The notes beneath the pieces are model-generated. The model had not been told where the DNA came from, did no database searches, and worked only from the letters and a program-made list of their open reading frames with translations. Below, one piece after another: positions 6,140 through 12,962 of a stretch of DNA of 13,866 nucleotides. The translations under genes and the position numbers were made by a program. The stretch is from Actinomycetota bacterium (lineage in GTDB: Bacteria; Actinomycetota; Actinomycetes; Streptosporangiales; Streptosporangiaceae), in assembly GCA_003140115.1 (NCBI GenBank), contig PLIQ01000092.1:19244-33109 (forward strand). Direction: 5' to 3'. How positions within the stretch are numbered: the stretch's first letter is position 1; every line of letters starts with the position of its first letter.

Positions 6140-7051
6140 ATGCCAGTTGCCTACCTGGGGCCTGAGGGCACCTTCTCCGAGGCGGCGCTACGCCTCGCCG
6201 ATCCCGGTGCCGAGCCCCTCTCGTGCCCGACCATCCAGGCCGCGCTCGCCGCGGTCCGGAGCGGAGCGGCGGACCGAGCCGTGGTGCCCATCGAGAGTTC
6301 GGTCGAGGGCGTCGTTACCGCCACCCTGGACGACCTTGCCGCCGGGAACGACCTGGTCATCGTCGCCGAGCTGCAGGTTCCGGTGGCGTTCGCGCTGCTG
6401 GCCCAGGCCGGTACCGCGCTCGGTGACGTCAAACGGGTGGGCGGTCACCCGCAGGCCATGCCGCAGTGCCGGGGCTGGCTGGCGGCCAACCTGCCCGACG
6501 CGGAGTGGGTGCCGGTCGCGTCGAACGCCGAGGCGGCCCGGCAGGCCGCCGACGGGCAACTCGACGCGGCGCTGGCCGGCGCCTTCGCCGCCGACCGGTA
6601 CGGCCTGCAGGTCCTCGTGCCCGATGTGCACGACCGGGCCAACGCCGTGACCCGGTTCGTCGTGGTGGCGGCGCGCGGCCCGCTGCCGGCCCGGACCGGG
6701 ACGGACCGGACCTCGGTGGCCGCGTTCCTGGCCGAGGATCGGCCCGGCGCGCTGCTCGAGATCCTCAGTGAGTTCGCGGTGCGCGGCATCAACTTGACCA
6801 CGATCCAGTCCCGCCCGACCGGCGACCGGCTCGGCCAGTACTACTTCTTCGTCGATTGTGAAGGGCACGTGGACGACGCGCGGGTCGGCGAGGCGCTGAT
6901 GGGGCTGCGCCGGGTCTGCCGCGACGTGCGCTTCCTGGGCAGCTACGCCCGCTGCGACGGCGGCGTCACCCAGGTCCGGCCGGGCACCTCCGACACCGAG
7001 TTCGCCGAGGCCGCCGCGTGGCTGGGACGGCTGCGCTTCGGCCGTCCCTAG
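6140..7051 (+). CDS. pheA: Prephenate dehydratase
   Basis: A 303-residue enzyme converting prephenate to phenylpyruvate in phenylalanine synthesis. The catalytic domain spans residues 1-180: YLGPEGTFSEAA (5-16), VPIESSVEGVV (49-59), and the essential TRF motif (Thr171-Arg172-Phe173). The ACT domain (about 191-270) binds phenylalanine for feedback control. It carries GALLEIL (203-209, the GALV-type motif) and QSRP (223-226) in place of the usual ESRP. Length fits the monofunctional actinobacterial form. I chose the ATG at 6140 because MPVAYLGPEGTF is the family start. In many actinobacteria pheA lies beside serS, but here bpa follows in the convergent direction. Confidence 0.96.
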   Translation: MPVAYLGPEGTFSEAALRLADPGAEPLSCPTIQAALAAVRSGAADRAVVPIESSVEGVVTATLDDLAAGNDLVIVAELQVPVAFALLAQAGTALGDVKRVGGHPQAMPQCRGWLAANLPDAEWVPVASNAEAARQAADGQLDAALAGAFAADRYGLQVLVPDVHDRANAVTRFVVVAARGPLPARTGTDRTSVAAFLAEDRPGALLEILSEFAVRGINLTTIQSRPTGDRLGQYYFFVDCEGHVDDARVGEALMGLRRVCRDVRFLGSYARCDGGVTQVRPGTSDTEFAEAAAWLGRLRFGRP

Positions 7052-7136
7052 GGCGGGTTAGCCGGGGAAGGCAGGGTGGGCTCGCGGGAACGGCACAGTG
7101 GGCTCGCGGGAAAAGCAGGGTGAGGTCGCTGAAAAG
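7049..7136 (+). repeat. 22-bp tandem repeat, three copies plus a degenerate one (locus 2)
   Basis: Units at 7071-7092, 7093-7114 and 7115-7136 have a strict 22-bp period. The first two share GTGGGCTCGCGGGAA exactly and the third is more diverged. A fourth degenerate unit (AGGGCGGGTTAGCCGGGGAA) starts at the pheA stop codon. It fills the gap between convergent pheA and bpa. The core matches the minus-strand repeat at 4225-4268. Confidence 0.8.
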
Positions 7137-7163
7137 GCAGCGCACGCGGCCCGGTCGTTCGGA

Positions 7164-7703
7164 TTAAAGATACGGACCCGAGCCCGGACGGGGCGGCTCC
7201 TGTTCGGCGCCTGGCGGCATCTGCATCATGCCCGGCGGCAGCGCGCGGCGCATCTGCTCGAGCTGGGCCCGGGCCGCCATCTGCTGGGCGAACAGCGTGG
7301 TCTGGATGCCGTGGAACAGGCCCTCCAGCCAGCCGACCAGCTGGGCCTGCGCGACCCGGAGCTCGCCCTCACTGGGCAGCTCGTTCTCGGTGAACGGCAG
7401 CGACAGCCGTTCCAGCTCGCTGACCAGCTCGGGCGCGAGCCCGTCTTCGAGCTCCTTGATCGAGCTCTCGTGGATCGCCTTCAGCCGGGCCCGGCTCTTC
7501 TCGTCCAGCGGGGCCGCCCTGACCTCTTCCAGCAGCTGCCTGATCATGCTGCCAATCCGCATGACCTTGGCCGGCTGCTCGACCATCTCGGTGACCGGGC
7601 GCTCGTGCTCGCCGCTCTCGTCCTGGGGGTTCCCTGATCTGGCTATACCGTCGGGACCCACCACGAGGACCTGGGGGTGCTCTTGTATTTCAGGGTTACT
7701 CAT
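7164..7703 (-). CDS. bpa: Bacterial proteasome activator Bpa (PafE)
   Basis: A 179-residue protein matching the mycobacterial Rv3780 family. Its core is VEQPAKVMRIGSMIRQLLEE (41-60), then ELEDGLAPELVSELERL (84-100), LRVAQAQLVGWLEGLFHGIQ (115-134) and the FAQQMAARAQL helix (138-148). Bpa forms a dodecameric ring that opens the 20S proteasome without ATP and feeds unfolded or damaged proteins to it. The mycobacterial protein docks by a C-terminal GQYL. Here the end is SGPYL, with Pro in place of Gln but Tyr-Leu kept. I chose the ATG at 7703 because its length matches the family. An AGGAGG touches the ATG, far too close for normal use, so the start may be imprecise. The next upstream ATG (7772) adds 23 unlikely residues. 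Confidence 0.93.
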   Translation of the reverse strand: MSNPEIQEHPQVLVVGPDGIARSGNPQDESGEHERPVTEMVEQPAKVMRIGSMIRQLLEEVRAAPLDEKSRARLKAIHESSIKELEDGLAPELVSELERLSLPFTENELPSEGELRVAQAQLVGWLEGLFHGIQTTLFAQQMAARAQLEQMRRALPPGMMQMPPGAEQEPPRPGSGPYL

Positions 7704-7727
7704 CCTCCTAGTCTGTCCCCCCGGCCG

Positions 7728-7761
7728 GCCGTTGCGAACCACCGGGTCAGGTAGCAACGGC
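7728..7761. promoter_or_regulatory. 8-bp inverted repeat upstream of bpa
   Basis: GCCGTTGC (7728-7735) and GCAACGGC (7754-7761) are perfect inverted copies with an 18-nt spacer, beginning 25 nt upstream of the bpa ATG. They could be paired half-sites for a dimeric regulator of bpa or of the divergent ATPase gene. Confidence 0.4.
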
Positions 7762-7837
7762 ACCTGTGCCACCCGGGCTCAACACTTAGAGCCACCAAAC
7801 ATGTGCACTGGGTATCGAAATTACGCGGGATTTGTCC

Positions 7838-7843
7838 TACGCT
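7838..7843 (+). promoter_or_regulatory. Candidate -10 box of the MinD/ParA-like gene
   Basis: TACGCT is preceded 17 nt upstream by TCGAAA (7815-7820) and would start transcription near 7850, giving a leader of about 55 nt. That fits the presence of a real Shine-Dalgarno before GTG 7906. The stretch 7780-7850 is less GC-rich than its surroundings. Confidence 0.35.
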
Positions 7844-7905
7844 CGGATTGACAGACGAACCCCGCCCGCATGCGCCCACCGATGAGGACCAAGGGGGATG
7901 ACCCC

Positions 7906-9582
7906 GTGACCGCGAATAACGATACGCCCCAGGTATTGAGCGACGGCGCGAACGACGACGGCCCGTTCGGCCGCCAGTGGCGCGACGACGCCGACGCCGG
8001 ATCCTACGGGCCGTGGTTCGGCTGGGAGGAGCAATCGGAGCCGTCCGACGCGGACGGCTACCCGCAGCCGTCCTTCTACGGGGACGAGGGGCGTCACGAC
8101 GAACCAGAGTCCCCGGGTTACCCGGAGGTGCCCAGGTACCGGCAGGAACCGGAGTACCCGCGCGGACCGGGGTACGCTCCGCTGGTGTCCGACCACCCGG
8201 GGTATCCGCCCGGCCCCGGCTACGCCCCGGATTCGGACTACGCGCACGACCTGGGCTACCCGCACGACGGCTGGAACGAGCCGGCCGCGGAGTACGGGCA
8301 CCCGCTCGATGCCCGACAGGTACCCGAGGCCCAGTACCCGGGCTACGCGCCGGACCCGGGCTACGCGCCGGACCTGGGTTACGGGCCGGACCCGGGTTAC
8401 GGGCGGGACCCGGCGGGCATCCCGCCGATGGAGTCGCTGCTCGACGCCAGGCACGCGCTGCCGGAGTTCCGGACCAGCCAGGCACCCTGGCCGGCTCCGG
8501 GCCCGGGATTTTCCGGGGCGGCCGGGCGCGTGCCGCCGTCGCGGTCGGCACCGCCGGCCCCGGCCGAGACGTCGGACAGCCTGACCTCCGAGTCGCTGCT
8601 GCACGGCAAGCGGACCACGACCGGATCCGGCTGGCGGCACCGGGTCTCCCGGGTGACCGGCGGCCTGCTCCGGCTGGGCGAATCGGCCGCCGACATGCGC
8701 CGCCGCGATCTGATCAACCGGGTCAGGACCCCGGTCGCGGGCGGGCACCACCGGGTGGCGGTGCTGAGCCTCAAGGGCGGCGTGGGCAAGACGACGACCG
8801 CCGTCGGGCTGGGCGCGACGTTCGCCACCCTGCGCGGCGACCGGGTTATCGCCGTCGACGCGAACCCCGACCGGGGCACGCTGTCGGACAAGGTCCGGCT
8901 CGAGACTGCCGCCACGGTCCGGGACCTGCTCAACGAGCGGGACCAGATCCGCCGCTACGCCGATGTCCGGGCGTTCACCACCCAGGCACCGAGCCGGCTC
9001 GAGGTGCTCGCCTCGGACCGCGACCCCGGTGTCTCCGTCGCCTTCAGCGCGGACGACTACTGCGACGCGGCGCGGGTGCTCGAGCACTTCTACTCGATCT
9101 GCCTCACCGACTGCGGCACCGGGCTGCTGCATTCGGCCATGTCGGGCGTGCTCCGGCTGGCCGACCAGATCGTGGTGGTCAGCTCGCCCTCGGTCGACGG
9201 CGCGCGCAGCGCCAGCGCGACCCTGGACTGGCTGGAGGCGCACAACTACGGGGACCTGGTCCGCAACGGCGTGGTCGTGCTCTCCACCATCCGCCCGAGG
9301 AGCAAGAGCACCGTCGACCTGGACCGGCTCGAGCACCACTTTGCCGCGCGCTGCCGGTCCGTGACCCGGATCCCGTACGACCCGCACCTGGAGGAGGGCG
9401 CCGAGGTCGACCTCGAACTGCTCAGCGCCGAGACGGCCGACGCGTACCTGACCCTGGCCTCGCTGGTGGGCGACGGGCTGGCCTGGCCGCGGCGGCTGAC
9501 GTCCCGCTCCGGGTTACCGTACGCTGGATCCCACAGGAGGGCTCGCCTAGTGGCCGATGGCGATGGTCTTGAAAACCATTAG
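7906..9582 (+). CDS. MinD/ParA-like ATPase with Tyr/Pro-rich repeat N-terminus
   Basis: A 558-residue protein. Residues 1-270 are low-complexity, rich in Tyr, Pro, Gly and Asp, with scattered GY-x-PD units and four tandem hexapeptides (residues 145-168). Residues about 284-540 are a deviant Walker ATPase: KGGVGKTT (290-297, with the signature first Lys290), Walker A' VIAVDANPD with Asp318, and a Walker B-like LTDCGTG with Asp402. The layout resembles the ATPases linked to type VII secretion (EspI-like) and the large actinobacterial MinD/ParA family proteins. No ESX gene is in the window, so the role (protein positioning or secretion) is open. I chose the GTG at 7906 for the AAGGGGG 8 nt upstream. 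ATGs at 7870 and 7882 are alternatives. The last 15 codons and the stop lie inside tRNA-Ser. Confidence 0.85.
   Translation: MTANNDTPQVLSDGANDDGPFGRQWRDDADAGSYGPWFGWEEQSEPSDADGYPQPSFYGDEGRHDEPESPGYPEVPRYRQEPEYPRGPGYAPLVSDHPGYPPGPGYAPDSDYAHDLGYPHDGWNEPAAEYGHPLDARQVPEAQYPGYAPDPGYAPDLGYGPDPGYGRDPAGIPPMESLLDARHALPEFRTSQAPWPAPGPGFSGAAGRVPPSRSAPPAPAETSDSLTSESLLHGKRTTTGSGWRHRVSRVTGGLLRLGESAADMRRRDLINRVRTPVAGGHHRVAVLSLKGGVGKTTTAVGLGATFATLRGDRVIAVDANPDRGTLSDKVRLETAATVRDLLNERDQIRRYADVRAFTTQAPSRLEVLASDRDPGVSVAFSADDYCDAARVLEHFYSICLTDCGTGLLHSAMSGVLRLADQIVVVSSPSVDGARSASATLDWLEAHNYGDLVRNGVVVLSTIRPRSKSTVDLDRLEHHFAARCRSVTRIPYDPHLEEGAEVDLELLSAETADAYLTLASLVGDGLAWPRRLTSRSGLPYAGSHRRARLVADGDGLENH
8338..8409 (+). 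repeat. Four tandem 18-bp coding repeats in the ATPase N-terminus
   Basis: Four in-frame 18-bp units start at 8338, 8356, 8374 and 8392. They encode PGYAPD, PGYAPD, LGYGPD and PGYGRD. The first two units are identical in DNA, which suggests recent duplication. Copy number may vary between strains. Confidence 0.85.
9496..9525 (+). promoter_or_regulatory. Promoter of tRNA-Ser inside the ATPase coding sequence
   Basis: CTGACG (9496-9501), an 18-nt spacer and TACGCT (9520-9525) form a plausible sigma-70-type promoter. Transcription would start around 9532, a few bases before the mature tRNA 5' end at 9536. Confidence 0.5.
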
Positions 9583-9622
9583 GGCGGCAACGTCCTCGTG
9601 GGTTCGAATCCCACGCCCTCCG
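9536..9622 (+). tRNA. tRNA-Ser (anticodon TGA, reads TCA)
   Basis: The acceptor GGAGGGC (9536-9542) pairs perfectly with GCCCTCC (9615-9621), with discriminator G9622. The anticodon stem ATGGT/ACCAT holds the loop CTTGAAA, giving TGA. The variable arm is long (AGGGC-GGCAAC-GTCCT) and the T arm is GTGGG-TTCGAAT-CCCAC (9598-9614). CCA is not encoded. Its first 47 bases are also the 3' end of the upstream ATPase gene on the same strand. The two genes downstream have lower GC content, and tRNA genes are common insertion points. Confidence 0.97.
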
Positions 9623-9688
9623 CACTGACCTCGGGAACCAGTTCTGACCTGGGCCTATGCCCGCTGAGCTCACGTCGGAGGCCAACGC

Positions 9689-10567
9689 ATGACACGGCGG
9701 CCAGAATCTACCGCACGTCGTTACGGCAAGGTTTTTGATGAGATCGCGGCTGAGTACGACCGTCACCGCCCGGCTTATCCTGACGAACTCGTCGACCAGG
9801 CGTGCCGGGTCGCGGGGATCGGGAGCGGCGATCGTGTGCTTGAGGTCGGGTGCGGAAGCGGCCAGCTGACGCGCGGCCTGGTCGCCCGGGGCCTGCACGT
9901 CACCGCACTCGAACCAGGCCCGAGCCTCATCGCACTGGCCAGGCAGAACCTGGCCGGTGCCGGAGAGGTGGAATTTGTCAACGCTCAGTTTGAGGATGCA
10001 TTGCTGCCCCGCGAGCAGTTCAAGGCCGTGTTCTCCGCGTCCGCGTTTCACTGGGTTGACCCTAAAGTTAGCTGGCAGAAGGCCGCTGACGTACTTGTTC
10101 CCGGTGGAACGCTCGCTCTCGTGCAATACTTCGGGCTCGAGGAGCAGCGCAGCAAGCCAGATCAGGAAGCAGCACTCGCTGCCATCGCAAAGGTGGCCCC
10201 GGAGATTGCCGCCGATTGGCCGGTCTACCGGGATCTCGACGCCACGCTCGCTGGGGTGGAGCAACGCCGCGGCAACGTCTCGCAGGTATGGGCCTGGCTC
10301 GGCAGCTACGACCTAGGGCAAGATTATGCCGCCGGTTTGTTCGGCGATGTTCAGGTAGCAGTCATGCCCAAGCTCGCCGAGCACACTCCTGACCAGCTCA
10401 ATGCTCTCCTTCGCACGATGTCGTTTTACGCTCGGATTTCACCGGACCAGGGTCAAGCCCTTGAACGTGAATACCAGGCCCTTTATGAACGACTCGGGCG
10501 ACCGATTCGCGCGAGCATGGTCACCGCTATGGTCACGGCCCGGCGTGGCACCGAGGCAGGGCGTTAA
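9689..10567 (+). CDS. Class I SAM-dependent methyltransferase
   Basis: A 292-residue protein with a Rossmann methyltransferase fold. Motif I is VLEVGCGSG (50-58), the acidic residue after strand 2 is Glu75 (ALEPG), FVNAQFEDA (97-105) is the motif II region, FSASAFHWVDP (115-125) is motif III, and VLVPGGTLALV (135-145) is post-III. The N-terminal FDEIAAEYDRHRPAYP resembles the UbiE/trans-aconitate methyltransferase-like group, which acts on small molecules. The substrate is unknown. The ATG at 9689 has GGAGG 7 nt upstream, unlike most neighbours, which appear leaderless. Codon use is less GC-biased (GTT TTT GAT GAG, TAT CCT), and 9961-10020 is 33/60 GC by hand count. It lies 66 nt after tRNA-Ser, may be read from the tRNA promoter, and is followed after 45 nt by proS. 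This suggests an acquired pair. Confidence 0.88.
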   Translation: MTRRPESTARRYGKVFDEIAAEYDRHRPAYPDELVDQACRVAGIGSGDRVLEVGCGSGQLTRGLVARGLHVTALEPGPSLIALARQNLAGAGEVEFVNAQFEDALLPREQFKAVFSASAFHWVDPKVSWQKAADVLVPGGTLALVQYFGLEEQRSKPDQEAALAAIAKVAPEIAADWPVYRDLDATLAGVEQRRGNVSQVWAWLGSYDLGQDYAAGLFGDVQVAVMPKLAEHTPDQLNALLRTMSFYARISPDQGQALEREYQALYERLGRPIRASMVTAMVTARRGTEAGR

Positions 10568-10600
10568 CGCGTCCTGGCAGGCCCGCCGCCGCGATCCCGG

Positions 10601-10606
10601 TATTCT
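10601..10606 (+). promoter_or_regulatory. -10 box of proS (leaderless)
   Basis: TATTCT is followed by 6 nt and the ATG at 10613. No Shine-Dalgarno is present, so proS can probably be transcribed on its own as well as with the methyltransferase. Confidence 0.5.
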
Positions 10607-10612
10607 TTGCGC

Positions 10613-12058
10613 ATGGCACGCGACGAGGAGCACGGGGTTACGCCTCAGGGCGAGGATTTTTCGGCCTGGTACAACGAGGTTGTCGCGAAGGCGCAGCTTG
10701 TCGACCGAGGTCCGGTCAAGGGCACGATGGTTATCCGCCCGTACGGATACCGCCTGTGGGAGCTGCTGCAGTCCGAGCTGGACCGGAGAATTAAGGACAC
10801 CGGTCATGACAATGCCTACTTCCCGCTGCTCATCCCCGAGTCCTATCTCCGGCGCGAAGCCCAGCACGTCGACGGCTTTGCTCCGGAGCTGGCGGTGGTC
10901 ACGCACGCCGGGGGGAAGGAGCTGGACGAGCCTCTTGTCGTCCGGCCGACGTCCGAGACCATCGTCGGCGAGATGATGGCCAAGTGGATCTCCTCTTACC
11001 GCGACCTGCCGCTACTTCTGAATCAGTGGTCAAACGTGGTCCGCTGGGAGCTGCGGCCCCGGATGTTCCTTAGAACGACCGAGTTCCTCTGGCAAGAAGG
11101 CCACACGGCGCACGCAAACGAGGCCGACGCGCTGGCCGAGACCATGCTTGCTCTCGACTTCTATACTGAGGTCGCTCGCGATGTGGCCGCCCTGCCCGTT
11201 GTTCCTGGGGAGAAGACGCCTGGTGAGCGTTTCGCTGGTGCGGCACGGACATTTACCATCGAGGCGATGATGCGCGATGGCAAAGCGCTTCAGGCGGGAA
11301 CGTCCCATTACATGGCGACGAATTTCGCCAAGGCGTTCGGAATCCAGTACACCAGTGATTCAGGCCGCCTTGAGCTATGCCACACCACATCCTGGGGAAT
11401 GTCGACCCGGATGATTGGCGCGGTCATCATGGCGCACGGGGACGATAAAGGTCTCGTGCTACCGCCCATGCTTGCCCCGTATCAGGTAGTTATCGTCCCG
11501 ATCGGCCGAGGCGAACAGCTCGATCGCGTGCTTGCTGCCGCGCGGACTTTGACCGCCGAACTCAGGCAGGCGGGCATTCGCACGCACACCGATGACCGAG
11601 TGCAACTGTCACCGGGATTCAAATTTAACGATTGGGAACTACGCGGCGCGCCATTGCGTCTTGAGCTTGGACCACGCGACCTAGACGCCGGGACAGCGAT
11701 CATGGCCCAGCGCCTCGGCGGCGAAGGCAAGCGGACGATCCAGCTCGCGAACGCAGCGCCCGTGCTCACCGCCGCGCTCGAGGAGTATCAGAAGTTCCTG
11801 CTTGAGCGAGCTACCGCCTTCCGCGATTCGAACACCATGGTCGTTAATGACTGGCCTGCTTTCCAGCAAGCAGTCTCGACGGGCTGGGCGCAGGCGTTCC
11901 ATTGCGGCAACCCGGCATGCGAGGACGACATCAAGGCCGAGACGGCCGCCACACCTCGCTGCGTTCCGCTGGACGGCGGGCTCGAGGCCGGAACGTGCGT
12001 GCGATGCGATGGCCGGTCGGCATACGACAAGCGGGTGATCTTCGGGCGTTCTTACTGA
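10613..12058 (+). CDS. proS: Prolyl-tRNA synthetase, archaeal/eukaryal type (ProS type 3)
   Basis: A 481-residue class II synthetase that charges tRNA-Pro with proline. It has the TSE proline-pocket motif (113-115), motif 2 RWELRPRMFLRTTEFLWQEG with HTAHA following (144-168), motif 3 GMSTRMIGA (262-270), the anticodon-binding domain (about 284-400), and a C-terminal zinc-type domain with Cys431, Cys436, Cys462 and Cys465 ending in Tyr481. The usual bacterial ProRS is about 570 residues with an editing INS domain between motifs 2 and 3. That domain is absent here and the C-terminal extension marks the archaeal/eukaryal type. GC is lower than in neighbours (32/60 at 11341-11400, against 42/60 at 2821-2880). 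Whether it is the only ProRS or a second, possibly inhibitor-resistant copy cannot be told from the window. An in-frame TTG at 10607 is a less likely start. Confidence 0.95.
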   Translation: MARDEEHGVTPQGEDFSAWYNEVVAKAQLVDRGPVKGTMVIRPYGYRLWELLQSELDRRIKDTGHDNAYFPLLIPESYLRREAQHVDGFAPELAVVTHAGGKELDEPLVVRPTSETIVGEMMAKWISSYRDLPLLLNQWSNVVRWELRPRMFLRTTEFLWQEGHTAHANEADALAETMLALDFYTEVARDVAALPVVPGEKTPGERFAGAARTFTIEAMMRDGKALQAGTSHYMATNFAKAFGIQYTSDSGRLELCHTTSWGMSTRMIGAVIMAHGDDKGLVLPPMLAPYQVVIVPIGRGEQLDRVLAAARTLTAELRQAGIRTHTDDRVQLSPGFKFNDWELRGAPLRLELGPRDLDAGTAIMAQRLGGEGKRTIQLANAAPVLTAALEEYQKFLLERATAFRDSNTMVVNDWPAFQQAVSTGWAQAFHCGNPACEDDIKAETAATPRCVPLDGGLEAGTCVRCDGRSAYDKRVIFGRSY

Positions 12059-12069
12059 GTCCTACCTGG

Positions 12070-12822
12070 TCAGGACGCGCTCCGCGCGGTCTGGCTGGCA
12101 CCGAACGCACGTCCGGCCTGATCGGCCAGCGTGACGGCGACCAGCCGCGCCTGCAGTGAAGGCTTGGAGCCCGGCTTGGCCTTGAGCATGAACCGGCCGT
12201 AGTACCGGCCGTTGCCGAAGGTACGCAGCTCGACCTCCGCCGCGGGCAGGCCCGACAGCTCAACATCCCATCGTGACCGGCCTATCGTCACGGTCCCGTC
12301 CGGCTCCAGCCGCGGCGGGTGGCCGATCAGGGACCCGTACTCGAAGCGCGCTCCTTCCAGATCCAGCAGCTCGACCAGTTGCTCCTTGACGCGGTTGACC
12401 ACCGCATCAGGGGTCCTGGCCGACTTCGCCAGCGAGGCGGTTTCGTGGATCTGCGTGAGGTAACCCGCATCGGTAACCGCGACGACCTTCAGCCGCCGGG
12501 CCCGGGCCGCGAGCTGCGAAACAGCCAGGCCGGTGAGCAGCAGCAAGACGGCCGTCGTGACGTCAGCCGAGCTGCGGATCGTGAACCGGTAATACGGCAC
12601 GGTGAAGAAGAAATCGAACCATAGCGCCGCCCACACCGCCGCCACGGCGCCCGCGACGCGGTTCCCGATCGCCGCCACCCCGACTATGACCACGACCAGC
12701 AGCAGAGCCACGTTGGCGTTCGACCAGCTGGCCCGGAACGGCAGCAGCACCGCCGCCACCGCCAGCGGGACCGCCAGCGCGGCCACGATCGCGATGCGGT
12801 CCCTGGTCAAGTAGCGAGTCAT
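12070..12822 (-). CDS. DUF4118 membrane protein (KdpD-like sensor module without kinase)
   Basis: A 250-residue protein. Four membrane helices at about residues 10-28, 37-53, 56-74 and 89-106 include the WFDFFFTVPYYRFTI stretch typical of the DUF4118 region of KdpD-type sensors. A helical linker (ARARRLKVVAVTDAGYLTQIHE) then leads to a cytoplasmic GAF-like domain (about 125-245). There is no H-box and no HATPase, so it cannot be a histidine kinase by itself. It may be a stand-alone membrane sensor or may pass a signal to a partner. Its function is not known. The ATG at 12822 has CGGAG about 6 nt upstream. It converges on proS with only 11 nt between stop codons. Confidence 0.82.
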   Translation of the reverse strand: MTRYLTRDRIAIVAALAVPLAVAAVLLPFRASWSNANVALLLVVVIVGVAAIGNRVAGAVAAVWAALWFDFFFTVPYYRFTIRSSADVTTAVLLLLTGLAVSQLAARARRLKVVAVTDAGYLTQIHETASLAKSARTPDAVVNRVKEQLVELLDLEGARFEYGSLIGHPPRLEPDGTVTIGRSRWDVELSGLPAAEVELRTFGNGRYYGRFMLKAKPGSKPSLQARLVAVTLADQAGRAFGASQTARSAS

Positions 12823-12962
12823 GGGGCGCTCCGGGGGAGGAATTCAAAAGACCATGCCGACCAGGCTTCCCGGCGCACCTAATCACGAGCATAAGCCCCG
12901 CTGACCTGGCCGCCAAGTAACCGCTCGGCTGAGCCTGGTCGCGGGCGAGTAGTCTACGCGGC
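12823..12962. promoter_or_regulatory. Divergent promoter region with ctaG -10 box at 12950-12955
   Basis: On the plus strand TAGTCT (12950-12955) is followed by exactly 7 nt and the ATG at 12963, so ctaG is probably leaderless. The rest shows no clear repeat or further gene. Confidence 0.5.

Noticed and set aside
7071..7136. 22-bp repeats as a CRISPR array
   Set aside because: The units abut without spacers, are shorter than CRISPR repeats, and no cas gene is present.
7098..7637. 179-codon plus-strand frame beginning in the tandem repeat
   Set aside because: It is antisense to bpa, which is conserved end to end. Its start lies in the repeat by chance.
7837..9387. 516-codon open frame on the minus strand
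   Set aside because: It is antisense to the MinD/ParA-like gene. Its Arg/Val/Pro-rich string mirrors the repeat region and shows no recognisable fold.
12040..12075. Possible attR matching the tRNA-Ser 3' end at the right edge of the proS islet
   Set aside because: I looked for a copy of the T-arm/acceptor sequence after proS and found none, and there is no integrase gene.
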